DNA of 64,000 nt from JAJRVM01 sp963700515 (GTDB lineage: Bacteria; Planctomycetota; Planctomycetia; Pirellulales; Pirellulaceae). Position 1 is the first letter of the stretch; the number at the start of each line of letters is the position of its first letter. The translations under genes were made by a program, and so were the position numbers. Below, piece after piece: positions 37,459 to 46,616 of this stretch. Below the pieces are notes generated by a model, which made no database searches, was not told where the DNA came from, and saw only the letters and a list, made by a program, of their open reading frames with translations. Location of the stretch: assembly GCA_963700515.1 (NCBI GenBank), contig CAVOXY010000058.1, positions 1 to 64,000 on the forward strand, read 5' to 3'.

Positions 37459-39532
37459 CTACCGCGGACCGGGCGGCAGGTGTTCGAGCAGATACCGCGT
37501 CATGAGCATTCGCAGGTGCACCGCCGTGCCGCGACCTTCGCGGAGCCCATGGTCACGATTGGGATACGCCATGTAGTCGAACTGCTTGCCCAGTTCGATC
37601 AGGCGATCCACCAGCCCTTCGGTGATCTGAAGATGGGTGTTGGTCTCGCCCGTGCCGTGAATGATCAGCAGGTCTCCCTTCAAGCCTTCGGCGAAGTTGA
37701 TTGGCGCGGACCGGCGGTATCCTTCCGGATTCATCTCGCGGGTCTCCATGTAGATCTCCTGGAACCACGCATTGTAGAGATGCGGCTGCGGCTTGGGCGC
37801 AACGGCGATCCCCACGTGATAGACGTCCGGCTTGCGGAACATCGCGTTCAGGGTGTTCGAGCCGCCGCCACTCCAACCCCAGATGCCGACCCGGGACAGG
37901 TCGACGTACGGCCGGGTACGGCCGAGTTCTTTCACGCCCGCCGCCTGCTCCTCGGTGGAGAGCGGGCCGAGGCTGCCGAAAATGGCCCGCCGCCACGCAG
38001 CCCCCTTCGGTGCCGGCGTGCCCCGGTTGTCGATGGACACGACCAGATAGCCGAGGTCGGCGATCACGCGATGGTAGTCGGCATGGACTGCGTCCCCAGG
38101 CGTCCAGCACGGTCTGTGCGTGCGGCTCTCCGTACACGTAGACGAAAACGGGGTATTTCTTGCGAAGGATCGAAGTCGCTCGGTTTGATCATCCACGCGT
38201 CCATGACCACGCCGTCGCCGATTTCGAGCTGGAAGAACTCCGTTGGCTGCGAGATCAACGACTTCATCTTCTGCGCGCAGTTCTTGATTGTCTTCCAGCA
38301 CGCGCACGACCCGGTGTTCAGGCAGTTGCACAAGTTCGGTGACGGGGGGAGTGTCGAACGTCGAGTAGGTATGGAACGCCCACTTGGCATCCGGGGAGAA
38401 GTCGTAGTCATGGGTGCCGGGCTGGTCCGCGGGGGTGACTCGTTCGGGCTCTGCCGGTTCCATCCAGACGTACACGGTAGAGATACTTCTGCGTCGCATT
38501 GTCAGGTGACGCGTAGTAGTAGAACCAGCCTCCTGCCTCGTCCACCACGGCGCGTTCGATAATGTCGTACGGGCCGGGCGTCAGGAGAGCCAGTTCCTGG
38601 CCGTCGCGCGAGTAGACATAGGCGTGCCGCCAACCGTCCTTTTCGCTCAGAACGATGAATGCCTGGCCGTCGCGAATCCACGTCAGCCCGGCATTCTTGC
38701 CGTAGCTGGCGACGACCCAGGCCGGATCGGATTCGTGGAAGATGCGCCGGATGGCACCGGTGCGGACGTCGGCCAGGAGAAACTCGCGCTCGTCCCGGAA
38801 TCGGCTCAGCTTCTCGATCAGCAGTTCATGCGAGTTTCCAGCCCACTCGACCTGCCCCAGATAGAAACCCTCTGCCGGTATGGGAATGGAGAGCCAGCGT
38901 GTCTCCTTTCCCTGGGCGTCGACGACACCGACACGCAGCGTCGGTATGGTCTCGCCCACCCTGGCAAATCGGACTTCCTTGACTTCCGGATACGTCGGAT
39001 CGCCCGGAACAAGGACCGACCTGAGTCTCACTTCGGAATCGTCCGATTGCACGAAGGCGATCCACTTTCCATCGGGGCTCCAGACTGCCCGACCGTTCGA
39101 CACCGAGCTGTCGGCTGCACTGTGCGTGAGGCGAATCTTCCGGTCGCTGCTCAGATCGCGCACGTACAGATTCCCCTGTTCGGAGACCAGGACGCTCTGA
39201 CCGTCCGGGGAAACGTTGCCGGATCTGCCGGGCGTTTCTTTCTGCGGTGAGTCCAGCACCGTGCGTTTGCCGCTGGCGGCATCATAGCGCACCAGCACCT
39301 GCTCCTTCCCATCGGGAACCGACTCCAGAACCGTGTAGCCCGAACTATCAGGAAGCCAGTCTGCACGAAATCTCTTGGCGCGAAACTCGTCCCGATCGTA
39401 GATGGCACGCAGTCGCGACTCCGCCCTCTCGAGCGTGCGTTCTGGAACACGCTCTGCATGAGTTTCAGACGCGGCGATGGTGCCGAGGAGGCCGACTAAG
39501 AGCACACAGTCAAGAGGAATACTCGTCTTCAT
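37459..39532 (-). pseudogene. S9 family peptidase (DPP-IV-like), exported, several frameshifts
   Basis: ATG 39532 opens a signal peptide (LLVGLLGTIAASETHA). The N-terminal propeller has SVSNGRAVWSPDGKWIAFV and GAIRRIFHESDPAWVV. An extra A near 38453 shifts the frame before ERVTPADQPGTHDYDFSPD. Further shifts fall near 38300, 38165 and 38105. The catalytic domain has VGIWGWSGGGSNTLNAMF (serine), DLLIIHGTGETNTH and YPNRDHGLREG (histidine). Length would be about 690 residues. The last 75 residues are duplicated at 8422-8674. The start of the DUF6288 mini-gene follows 40 bp after the stop. Confidence 0.75.
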
Positions 39533-39558
39533 TCAGGTATCTTCCGTTCGATATGGTT

Positions 39559-39762
39559 TCATCTTTGGTTCAGCCATCGTTGCACCTGCTGAGGATGCCC
39601 GGCGAGAATGAAGACTTTCAGAGGCTTGCCCCCGTCTGCCGGCCCGGCATCCGGCTTGCGCCGCTGACCCGTGACGTCCGCCGCGGTCGCAGGAAGGACT
39701 GGCAGCACCAGCGCGAGGACAACCACGGAATATACGGTCGTGGGTCGGTTGCTATTCATCAT
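39559..39762 (-). pseudogene. Third sialate O-acetylesterase copy: signal peptide only
   Basis: Starts MMNSNRPTTVYSVVVLAL with LPVLPATAADVTGQ, then LKVFILAGH. It departs from the paralogues exactly inside the catalytic AGQSN motif and stops at 39559 after WLNQR. About 65 residues remain. Its 5' end is close to the intact gene at 17209 (NRPTTLCSVVALA). Confidence 0.75.
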
Positions 39763-39800
39763 GATCAACACCTTTGTCTTGGCCAAATGACATTTCGTGA

Positions 39801-40421
39801 TCATGGGAACAGTCGGGAATTCAGGAGGGGTGCCAGGGTGGCCTGGAACCAGTCCGTGACGAGCACGCCGCCATCCGGCGTCGGCGTACAACGCAGGAAT
39901 CGCAAGTGGACCTCGTGGCAGTCGCAATCGGGATTCGGGCAGTAGACGTCGTCCACTGCGTACTCGATCCCCTCGTGCTCGAAGTGGTCGATCATCACCG
40001 GCCCGCCGGACGAGATGCTTCCCTCCTCGGACAGGATATCTCCGAAGAAGATCAGCGTGCCGGCTTCCACCGCTTGCAGATCAAAGCAGTGCTCCCGCAG
40101 ACGCCGAGCCTCGCGCCTCTTCCGCTCGACCTCCGCCTGCCACGCCGCCCGTGCGCCGGCCGAATACTCGCGCAGGAATTCCCGAGCCAGGGCTTCCAGG
40201 GGCGCCGGCCGCTCGGGGGCATCCACCTCCTGCCAGGTCTCCGTGTCCACCCGCATTTCGAGCACCGGCGGGCCGTGCCCGGCGCGGCCGCCGTCAGCGT
40301 GGTCGAGCAGTTCCAGGAAGACGTCTCCGCATTCGCACTCCGGATTTGCGCACAAGCTGCCGCGCACCCAGAGCGGCTGCGGATAGGTGGCGGAATGAAA
40401 CGTTGATTCCAGGGAATCCAC
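39801..40421 (-). CDS. Hypothetical protein with two Cys-rich (zinc-like) motifs
   Basis: About 206 residues. GTG 40421 is preferred because GAGGAG lies six bases upstream. Two similar motifs, CANPECECGDVFLELL near the N-terminus and CPNPDCDCHEVHLRFL near the C-terminus, flank a helical charged middle (EVERKRREARRLREHC). The paired C-x-N-P-x-C-x-C pattern suggests an internal duplication that binds zinc. Similar proteins are common in planctomycetes; no function is known to me. Confidence 0.65.
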   Translation of the reverse strand: MDSLESTFHSATYPQPLWVRGSLCANPECECGDVFLELLDHADGGRAGHGPPVLEMRVDTETWQEVDAPERPAPLEALAREFLREYSAGARAAWQAEVERKRREARRLREHCFDLQAVEAGTLIFFGDILSEEGSISSGGPVMIDHFEHEGIEYAVDDVYCPNPDCDCHEVHLRFLRCTPTPDGGVLVTDWFQATLAPLLNSRLFP

Positions 40422-40561
40422 GAGCAACTCCTCTTGTCAGCCGTGCCCGGCCCGAACGGTCGCAGCCGTTTCCACGTGGTCCACCTGCCGGACGATCTCG
40501 AACAACAGTGAGCATGATTGTACCACGAGCGACGCCGGTGGGAGGCGTGGCCCAGCTCCTC

Positions 40562-40800
40562 TGTACGCTTCTACCATCTTTTTTCTACCAAGTTTTCTGC
40601 CGAAGTTTTCTGCCAGTCGCCCGTCGACGTAAGTCCTCGAAAGCGGTCTGTCATTCGCGTGACGATTCCAGATGCCGGGCCCTCACAGTCCCCGGTCAAC
40701 TACGGACGTTGGCGCGCATTCGAACTCGCAGAATCGTCGTCGCGCGGAACCCAGACCGATTTGCCGTGGCAGTCGACGTCGGTCGCGGTACAATGGCAGC
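40562..40800 (+). repeat. Leader repeat copy E
   Basis: TTTTTTCTACCAAG, TTTTCTGCCGAAG and TTTTCTGCCAGTCG (three tandem units), then CCGTCGACGTAAGTCCTCG, a diverged L3, and the promoter module with TTGCCGTGGC and TACAAT at 40789-40794. L1 and the tRNA fragment are absent. It precedes the Phd-like/RelE pair by about 110 bp. Confidence 0.75.
40755..40796 (+). promoter_or_regulatory. Candidate promoter of the Phd-like/RelE cassette
   Basis: GACCGATTTGCCGTGGC, a GTCGACGTCGGTCGCGG block and TACAAT at 40789-40794, 112 bp before the antitoxin ATG. The block GTCGACGTCG is nearly palindromic and could be the antitoxin operator; that is inference. Confidence 0.5.
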
Positions 40801-40905
40801 AGAAGTTGATTGGTGTCGAACCGGTAGCGGGAACCACAAGTCTGTGGCCGGAGTTCACTACGATCCGGCATCGTTGATGGTTACGGGAACAACGGAGACT
40901 GGGAC

Positions 40906-41130
40906 ATGACGGGGCTCGAGGCCTTGCAGGCCGTACAATTCGTAACCGTCCGCGGTCGGCGGTTGGCTGTGCTGAATGCGGAAGACTGGGAGTCTCTGAT
41001 CGAGTGGTTGGAGACGCTCGAGGACGTCAGCCTCGCAAAGGAGGCTCAGCGTGCACTGAAGGCTGCGGGAAGCGATCGCCAGGCCGCGGGTTGGCTTCGC
41101 TGGGACGATGTGAAGAAAGAGCTTGAATGA
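40906..41130 (+). CDS. Type II antitoxin, Phd/YefM-like or RelB-like
   Basis: 74 residues, ATG 40906 behind GGAGACTGGGAC. A beta-alpha start (VQFVTVRGRRLAVLNAEDW) resembles Phd/YefM dimerisation folds, followed by a helical charged tail (LETLEDVSLAKEAQRALK, GWLRWDDVKKELE) that would wrap the toxin. It overlaps the toxin gene by 4 bp. It should neutralise the RelE-like toxin and autoregulate. Confidence 0.8.
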   Translation: MTGLEALQAVQFVTVRGRRLAVLNAEDWESLIEWLETLEDVSLAKEAQRALKAAGSDRQAAGWLRWDDVKKELE

Positions 41131-41432
41131 GCCGGTACACGGTCTACGTCCTGCCGGAGGAATTTCGACGCATCAAGCGGCTGCCGGGCCATGTGCGGCA
41201 ACGTATCAAGTACGCCATCGACGAACTGGCCGACGATCCGCGGCCGACTCAAAGCAAGAAGCTGGACGTGGCGGACCTGGAGGACCCGGAACGTGAGGTC
41301 CGACGCCTGCGTCTGGACAGCTGGCGAATCGTGTATGTGGTCAGCGACGACCAGAAGGCCGTCGATGTCGTCGCGATTCGGAAACGACCGCCTTACGACT
41401 ACGGCGATCTAACGGAATTGCTCGGCGAATAG
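41127..41432 (+). CDS. RelE/ParE superfamily toxin
   Basis: 101 residues. The RelE fold is recognisable: YTVYVLPEEFRRIKRLPGHV, RIKYAIDELADDPRP, the KKLDV strand and EVRRLRLDSWRIVYVVSDDQ, ending with VVAIRKRPPYDYGDL. RelE toxins cut mRNA in the ribosome A site. ATG overlaps the antitoxin TGA, so the pair is coupled. Apparently complete. Confidence 0.87.
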   Translation: MSRYTVYVLPEEFRRIKRLPGHVRQRIKYAIDELADDPRPTQSKKLDVADLEDPEREVRRLRLDSWRIVYVVSDDQKAVDVVAIRKRPPYDYGDLTELLGE

Positions 41433-41553
41433 CGCGGCCTTGATTCGCCCTTCTCCTTACTCCTCCAAATTCAACGGACTCCTTCTTGCTGTCCCATCGA
41501 CGTCAATTGTCCGCGCGGCCATTGCGGACAGCTAGTGTCGTGGTGGTCTTGTC

Positions 41554-41793
41554 GTGAGCTGTGTCATATATCCATTTGAAGAGATCGAGCGGCAGTTGCG
41601 GGGTGCCAGTGGCAAACGAGGGCGCGTCACGATTCAAGACAAGCCATATTGGTGGGAGCAAGTTGTCGGCAACCTCTCCATTTCGGTGAACGAGGATGTG
41701 GAAGATCAGAGGCTTCTTGAGGAGCTCTGCGAGCTTTGTGACCTGATCGAGGCACACCTGGAAGCCGACGGTGGAGGCCCGTTGACCAGTTGA
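41554..41793 (+). CDS. Small acidic hypothetical protein
   Basis: 79 residues. Reads VIYPFEEIERQLRGASGKRG, then KPYWWEQVVGNLSISVNED and LEELCELCDLIEAHLEADGG. The acidic helical end is regular. There is no clear ribosome site and no family recognised. It lies 120 bp after the RelE gene on the same strand. Confidence 0.4.
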   Translation: MSCVIYPFEEIERQLRGASGKRGRVTIQDKPYWWEQVVGNLSISVNEDVEDQRLLEELCELCDLIEAHLEADGGGPLTS

Positions 41794-41811
41794 CTCAACT
41801 TCCCAGGAAGG

Positions 41812-42009
41812 ATGATCATGATTCCCAGCGTGTCGGCATCGTGGCGATTGGCGGCGCTCCTGCTCGGCGTGATGTCAGGTGCTCTTAGTGGGGCAGAATT
41901 GCCTTCCCGCTCGTCGAAGGGGCGACCTGTGCGAGCTGTAGCCGGGCCGCAGTCCAGGCGGGTCTACCGTAAGTGGGTCCTTTGCCGCTTCAACTCGGAA
42001 GATGTATGA
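41812..42009 (+). pseudogene. Possible exported-protein remnant
   Basis: 65 residues beginning with a signal-peptide-like stretch (ASWRLAALLLGVMSGALSGA) and AGGAAGGATGATC just before the start. After that the sequence is short and shows no domain. Probably the 5' end of a lost gene. Confidence 0.35.
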
Positions 42010-42044
42010 CTTGATGAGAAGGCCACGTCTGATCATCGCTAGGT

Positions 42045-42164
42045 CTAAAGGAGATCTCCTCCAGAGTCGGCTACGATTCGGTTTCTACGTTCAGCCTGGC
42101 CTTCAAGAAGTTCTCTGGACTGGCTCCAGGTGACTTTCGCCGCCGCGAACTCCAGGCCCAGTAA
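42045..42164 (+). pseudogene. C-terminal remnant of an AraC regulator
   Basis: Reads LKEISSRVGYDSVSTFSLAF and KKFSGLAPGDFRRRELQAQ before TAA at 42162. This is the second helix-turn-helix of an AraC protein, similar to but distinct from the end of the complete regulator at 43026-43985 on the other strand. No upstream part exists. The last 60 bases recur at 54108-54168. Confidence 0.75.
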
Positions 42165-42182
42165 GCCACACCCCGATAACTT

Positions 42183-42710
42183 TCAACCTTCCGCGTCGAA
42201 CCCGAACAGCATATCCATCACCTGCCAGGACAAGTCGGTGAGGATGGAATCGGTGTCCGCGTCGTCGTCGCCCTCTCCTGCCAGTTCATCAAGCTGTTCG
42301 AGGAGGGTCTGAAGCGAATCGGTCTGAGTGCCGCCGGCTTTCTGAGGGCCCATGCCGCCGCCCGGGCCGCCGCCCGGGCCCCCCATCCCGCGCGGTCCCC
42401 CGGGGCCTCCTTGAGGCATGAACTGCTGGGCATCGAGACCATACTTCTCGAAGATGCCGCTAATGGCCTCTTTCGTCGCCTCAGGGTCGGACTTGGTCCC
42501 GCTGGACACTTGAGATTCAAAGGCCGCCTTGATTTCGGTCTGGATGGCTTCGCGAGTCTCTTCGCTCACTCCGGCTTCGCTCAACTTATCGTTGAGCACG
42601 CCCTCCATCTTCTCTGCCATTTCAGGCGGGGCCATACTCCCTCGCATGGCCGCCAACTCTGCGGCCGAGTATTGACCACCACAGCTACCTACATTTCCAA
42701 TACCAGACAT
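42183..42710 (-). CDS. Glycine/proline-rich hypothetical protein
   Basis: About 175 residues from ATG 42710 behind GGAGACGAGA. N-terminal helical half (EMAEKMEGVLNDKLSEAG, REAIQTEIKAAFESQ), then a glycine-rich linker (GGPGGPRGMGGPGGGPG) and an acidic C-terminus (LDELAGEGDDDADTDSILT). The layout resembles the EF-hand-associated Gly-rich protein at 45597 but no EF loop is visible. The C-terminal 25 codons recur at 54180-54250. Confidence 0.6.
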   Translation of the reverse strand: MSGIGNVGSCGGQYSAAELAAMRGSMAPPEMAEKMEGVLNDKLSEAGVSEETREAIQTEIKAAFESQVSSGTKSDPEATKEAISGIFEKYGLDAQQFMPQGGPGGPRGMGGPGGGPGGGMGPQKAGGTQTDSLQTLLEQLDELAGEGDDDADTDSILTDLSWQVMDMLFGFDAEG

Positions 42711-43025
42711 TCTCGTCTCCTGTTCCAGACCCAGCTTTGCGTCACGCCGCAGACAGTGACGGTCTCGGGCTGCAAAATCAGCCTCTTCCCTTTCAGTATC
42801 GGTCACAAAACGGGCTTGGGTGCATTTCCCGGCGTCTCAAACTCGTCGCCAATCGTCCAGGACCTCCGGATTCATTTTGATGCGCCCCCTTCGGCATTCG
42901 ACGCCCTACCGCTCTTCGGCTTCCCTGCTTTCAGCGCACGGCAACTCGCCAGTCTCAGAGGCGAACCGGCTTCCTTGGTTGCGAGCGTGGAACTTACCAC
43001 TGGCAAGGGCCACTTCAACAATCTG

Positions 43026-43985
43026 TCATGCGAGGCTTGCGGTCGTCTCCTGGCGCCGGTAGTCACCCGGGGCTGCGCCTGAATATCGCTTGAAGGCAGT
43101 GCTGAAGGCCGAGACCGAGTCGTAACCGACTCTCGACGAGACCTCTTTCAAACCGATCGTTGAGTCCCGCAGCAAGCGGCACGCGGCACGCATCCGTTGT
43201 TCGCGCAGGTATTGCACAGGCGGTACGCCCAGAACTCTTGTGAAGCTTGCCGAAAAAGCCGATCGCGACATGTTTGCCCGTTCCGCCAGCGACGCCACGG
43301 TCCAAGGCGCGTCTGGCTGGTTGTGAATCAACGCCAACGCGGGCCCCAGTTCTCGGTGCAGCAAGCCTTGCAGGGCATCCGATGTTGTCGCTCCCGATTC
43401 CGTCAGATACAAGCGAGTTGCCTGAATCAGCAAAGCTTGTGCCAGGTGCGACACGATGGCCCGAGCACCAGGCTGGCTCGCTGACACTTCTCTCTCGATT
43501 GCGTAGAGAATCAACCCAAGTTTGGACAGGTTCGCGTCACTGCTGCAGGTCAGATGGAAAATCGGCGGCAGTGCGCCGAAGAGCGGATGGATTCCGTGCC
43601 CGTTGAATTCCAGGATTCCCCCGATCAGACCGGTCGGCGCGCCTCCTCCTCCGTAGATCAGGGACGTGCAAGTAGCCTGCTCCGAATGTCGGACGAGTTC
43701 GTCGACGGCAACGACGCGGCCTTCCTGGTCGCTTGACAGTTCGTATTCACATGCCGGCGCAAGAGTGATGAAATCGCTGGGAGCAATCGTGACCGTCTTC
43801 TCTATCCCGCGACCGCTCAACCAGCACTTGCTGCCGGTCAGGACGCCAAAGAGAACGACATTCTGCGGCACTGTCAATCTCCAAGGTGCCGTCAGCGTCA
43901 TCCTTCCCGCAAAACTGATGGGGAGCGGGAAGGTGGCAAGGAGTTCTGTGAGCGGATCGGGTTCGGGATGTGTTATCTGGTTCAT
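43026..43985 (-). CDS. AraC family transcriptional regulator
   Basis: About 319 residues. The N-terminal cupin-like sensor has SFAGRMTLTAPWRLTVPQ and FGVLTGSKCWLSG. The C-terminal double helix-turn-helix has WTVASLAERANMSRSAFSAS and LKEVSSRVGYDSVSAFSTAF, with the PPVQYLREQRMRAACRLL linker. It binds DNA and usually activates nearby genes in response to a small molecule. The PQQ-propeller gene lies upstream on the same strand. The first 87 residues are duplicated at 54262-54510. Confidence 0.88.
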   Translation of the reverse strand: MNQITHPEPDPLTELLATFPLPISFAGRMTLTAPWRLTVPQNVVLFGVLTGSKCWLSGRGIEKTVTIAPSDFITLAPACEYELSSDQEGRVVAVDELVRHSEQATCTSLIYGGGGAPTGLIGGILEFNGHGIHPLFGALPPIFHLTCSSDANLSKLGLILYAIEREVSASQPGARAIVSHLAQALLIQATRLYLTESGATTSDALQGLLHRELGPALALIHNQPDAPWTVASLAERANMSRSAFSASFTRVLGVPPVQYLREQRMRAACRLLRDSTIGLKEVSSRVGYDSVSAFSTAFKRYSGAAPGDYRRQETTASLA

Positions 43986-44083
43986 AATCCACAACGTGGC
44001 AATCGGGAAGTGTCACTCCCTGCTACGGAGGAAGCTTTTTGCCTTCTCCGCCAAGCCTTTGCCGTCCGCAACTAGACCGATCC

Positions 44084-45394
44084 TCAGTGTGCGGCATCCG
44101 CAGTCACGCAGTACAAACAGCTCCCCGATCGCAGCAACAGTCTTCCGTCCGCAATCGCCGGGGTGCCGCTGAAGTCACTCTCATCAGACTCCAGGCGGTT
44201 GTGAGCCAGGATTTCAAACGCTGGCTTGGCGGGCAAGACGAATGTACCGCTCCAGCGGCTGACAACGTACAATCTGTCGGCAGCCAGAATGGGCGAGGCG
44301 TACACGGGCCGTCCGCTGGTGTTCAAGCCGGGGACGCGCTCGCGGTACACGGACTCGCCTGTCTTGGCATCCAGGCAATGCGCCTGGCCACGGTCGTCGA
44401 TCCAGTAGAGGAAGCCGTCATGTAGCAGCGGTGTTGCGACGTAGGAACTCTCCCGAGTGAACCACAGCATGTGCGAGTCCGTTACATCGCCTTGACCCCC
44501 GGCACGCAGGGCGTGGCCGCCTGCGGAGCGATAGCCTCCGAATGCATAGACGATTCCGTCATGGGCCACGACCGTCGGACAGACGTTACCCGTCAGGTTT
44601 GTTTCAGCGTACCACTGCAACTTGCCCGTGTCGGGGTTCAGTCCCCACACTTCGCCAGGTACGGAGATCACCAATTCCGTGGTCCCGTCCGGCAACTCAA
44701 CTAAGGTCGGTGTGCCGTAGGTTAGTTCCAAAGATGCGGCTTCTGCCTTCCAGACCTCCCTCCCGGTCTGCTTGTCCAGAGCGAGAATCGATCGGCTTTC
44801 TTCGGCGGCGTTGACGATGACCATGTCTTTGTATAACACGAGACTGGCCGCCGACCCCCAACGGCGATTGCTGGACTCCTTGCCCACCGCCTTTCGCCAC
44901 TGCTCGTTGCCATCCATGTCGAAAGCCAGCACTCCGGTCTTGCCGAAGAAGACAAAGACCTGTTGACCGTCTGTCACCGGAGTGCTGCTGGCATAACCGT
45001 GCTCGGTCAGATAGCCCGTATGTTCATCCTCGGGCAATTCGGCGGCGATTGTCTTGGTCCAAAGGACTTCTCCGTCCGCCAACCGAACGCACACCAGATG
45101 CCGCTTCAAGCCCTCCTGCGGCTCATTCGCTCCGTCACGGACACCGTAGCCGGAATAGCAGGTGACCAGGACTCGGTCGCCCCAGACAATCGGCGATGAC
45201 GATCCTGGCCCGGGCAACGGTGTCCGCCAGGCCACGCCTTGCGTTTCACTCCAGGTGAGCGGAACCTCCGCGGCGACGCTGATCCCGTCGCCACTCGGAC
45301 CGCGGAACCGCGGCCAATCGGCACCCGCGAGCGGGCGTGTGGCCACGATGAGGAACAGAAGACACATCATCGAAACGAAGTAAGAAAACTTCAC
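44084..45394 (-). CDS. Exported PQQ-type beta-propeller protein
   Basis: About 436 residues. GTG 45394 or ATG 45370 opens the signal peptide (FVSMMCLLFLIVATRPLAGA), followed by the common planctomycete start ADWPRFRGPSGDGIS. Propeller blades repeat a pattern of W-x-aliphatic with SSPIVWGDRVLVTC, RHLVCVRLADGEVLWTK and ILALDKQTGREVWKAEAASL. It lacks the PQQ-ligating residues of true dehydrogenases as far as can be seen, so binding or scaffolding is likelier than catalysis. Its distal half is copied at 54609-55325. Confidence 0.82.
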   Translation of the reverse strand: MKFSYFVSMMCLLFLIVATRPLAGADWPRFRGPSGDGISVAAEVPLTWSETQGVAWRTPLPGPGSSSPIVWGDRVLVTCYSGYGVRDGANEPQEGLKRHLVCVRLADGEVLWTKTIAAELPEDEHTGYLTEHGYASSTPVTDGQQVFVFFGKTGVLAFDMDGNEQWRKAVGKESSNRRWGSAASLVLYKDMVIVNAAEESRSILALDKQTGREVWKAEAASLELTYGTPTLVELPDGTTELVISVPGEVWGLNPDTGKLQWYAETNLTGNVCPTVVAHDGIVYAFGGYRSAGGHALRAGGQGDVTDSHMLWFTRESSYVATPLLHDGFLYWIDDRGQAHCLDAKTGESVYRERVPGLNTSGRPVYASPILAADRLYVVSRWSGTFVLPAKPAFEILAHNRLESDESDFSGTPAIADGRLLLRSGSCLYCVTADAAH

Positions 45395-45596
45395 GATTAG
45401 GATCCGTTTGTTAGGTTTCGGTTGTAGGACGCCATTGACGATAACGACCTGTGGGTCAGGCGGAAGTGCGTGGTCGCGACAGGGTTCCACTTCTCTCAGC
45501 GAGCCGAGTGACTTTCCCACTAGAGGAAACCACTACGACTCGCCGAGCCAATGCCTATCGCAGCGGAATACGCGCGACCATCTCTACGGACGGACA

Positions 45597-46316
45597 TCAC
45601 GACTTAGGTCGCTGCGGGCGATCATTCCGAGCGGGTCGGTCTTCACGCGCCCCATCTGGTCCACCTGGGCCACCGTGCTGCGGGGCAAACTGCTGGACCA
45701 GTTTCTCAGCTTCCTCCTGGTCAATGGCACCGTCCTTATCAAGATCACCCTTCTCGAAGAGTTCTAACGTTCCTTCCGACATTTCCTTTTTCGTGATCTT
45801 GCCGTCCTTGTCCGCATCGAGTTTCATGAGCTGGTCGATGAGGTGCTGGCCGGGCCCTCCCGGTCCGCCAGGACCACCTGGTCCGCCTTGGCCCGGACCG
45901 CCAAATTCGCCATGATCAGGTCCGCCTTGGCCTTGGCCGCCAATAGCGGCTTGACCGGGACCCCCAGGTCGTCCGCCTGGGCCTGATCGACCCAATGGCG
46001 GAGGCCCGGCGGGCATCACTTCATCAATGGTCAGTTTTCCATCGTTGTTTCTGTCCAATTTTTTCAGCGAGGCAGCCGCGTTCTCAATCTCTGCCGCCGA
46101 TATCTCGCTATCTCCATTCGCATTGAGCGCCATGAGCAGCAAGTTCATAGGGGGCTGGTGACCGAACTGTTGGCCTTGAGCCCCGCCACGTCCTGGCCCT
46201 CCTCCCCGACCACCCTGCTGCATACCTTGGGGACCTCCGGGCGGCTGAGCCGAGATGGCAAAGGCCAGCAGGGAGACGGCGAATAGTGACAGGGCTCCGG
46301 TCGTCAGGAATCTCAT
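45597..46316 (-). CDS. Exported EF-hand protein with Gly/Pro-rich spacers
   Basis: 239 residues. The signal peptide is RFLTTGALSLFAVSLLAFAI. Three canonical EF loops: DRNNDGKLTIDE, DADKDGKITKKE and DLDKDGAIDQEE; a degenerate one is NANGDSEISAAE. Long GGPGQGGPGGPGG-type spacers separate them. Such proteins bind calcium outside the cytoplasm in planctomycetes; partners unknown. It sits between the STAS/CotH chimera and the PQQ gene. Confidence 0.85.
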   Translation of the reverse strand: MRFLTTGALSLFAVSLLAFAISAQPPGGPQGMQQGGRGGGPGRGGAQGQQFGHQPPMNLLLMALNANGDSEISAAEIENAAASLKKLDRNNDGKLTIDEVMPAGPPPLGRSGPGGRPGGPGQAAIGGQGQGGPDHGEFGGPGQGGPGGPGGPGGPGQHLIDQLMKLDADKDGKITKKEMSEGTLELFEKGDLDKDGAIDQEEAEKLVQQFAPQHGGPGGPDGAREDRPARNDRPQRPKS

Positions 46317-46616
46317 GGTATCTCTCCAACAAGGGTAGGACTGTCTGCCGGGTTGAGGCCGTCGTTAAGTCGTCGGCCACGTATCAACGTCTGGTACCTT
46401 GAACGGGAAAGCTCGGCGATGATCCACTGGTGGTGAAAAGTTTGTTTTCTCGCGTAAATTCCCCCGTCCACCGGAAGCGGGCCAAATCCCACCCGGCTGT
46501 AGCTCACGACTATCTTTCGGTCAGTGCCCGGCCGGCGGTCCTACCGCTGTTCTACTGGTCACTCGGGGCATTCTCCAGATTTCAGGACCCTTTCGCGGTG
46601 AGAGCGACACCACCGG
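46317..46616. other. 300 bp without a recognised gene
   Basis: Upstream region of the EF-hand gene and the cut end of the CotH/lamin-tail fragment. No coding signal is recognisable on either strand. Confidence 0.4.
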
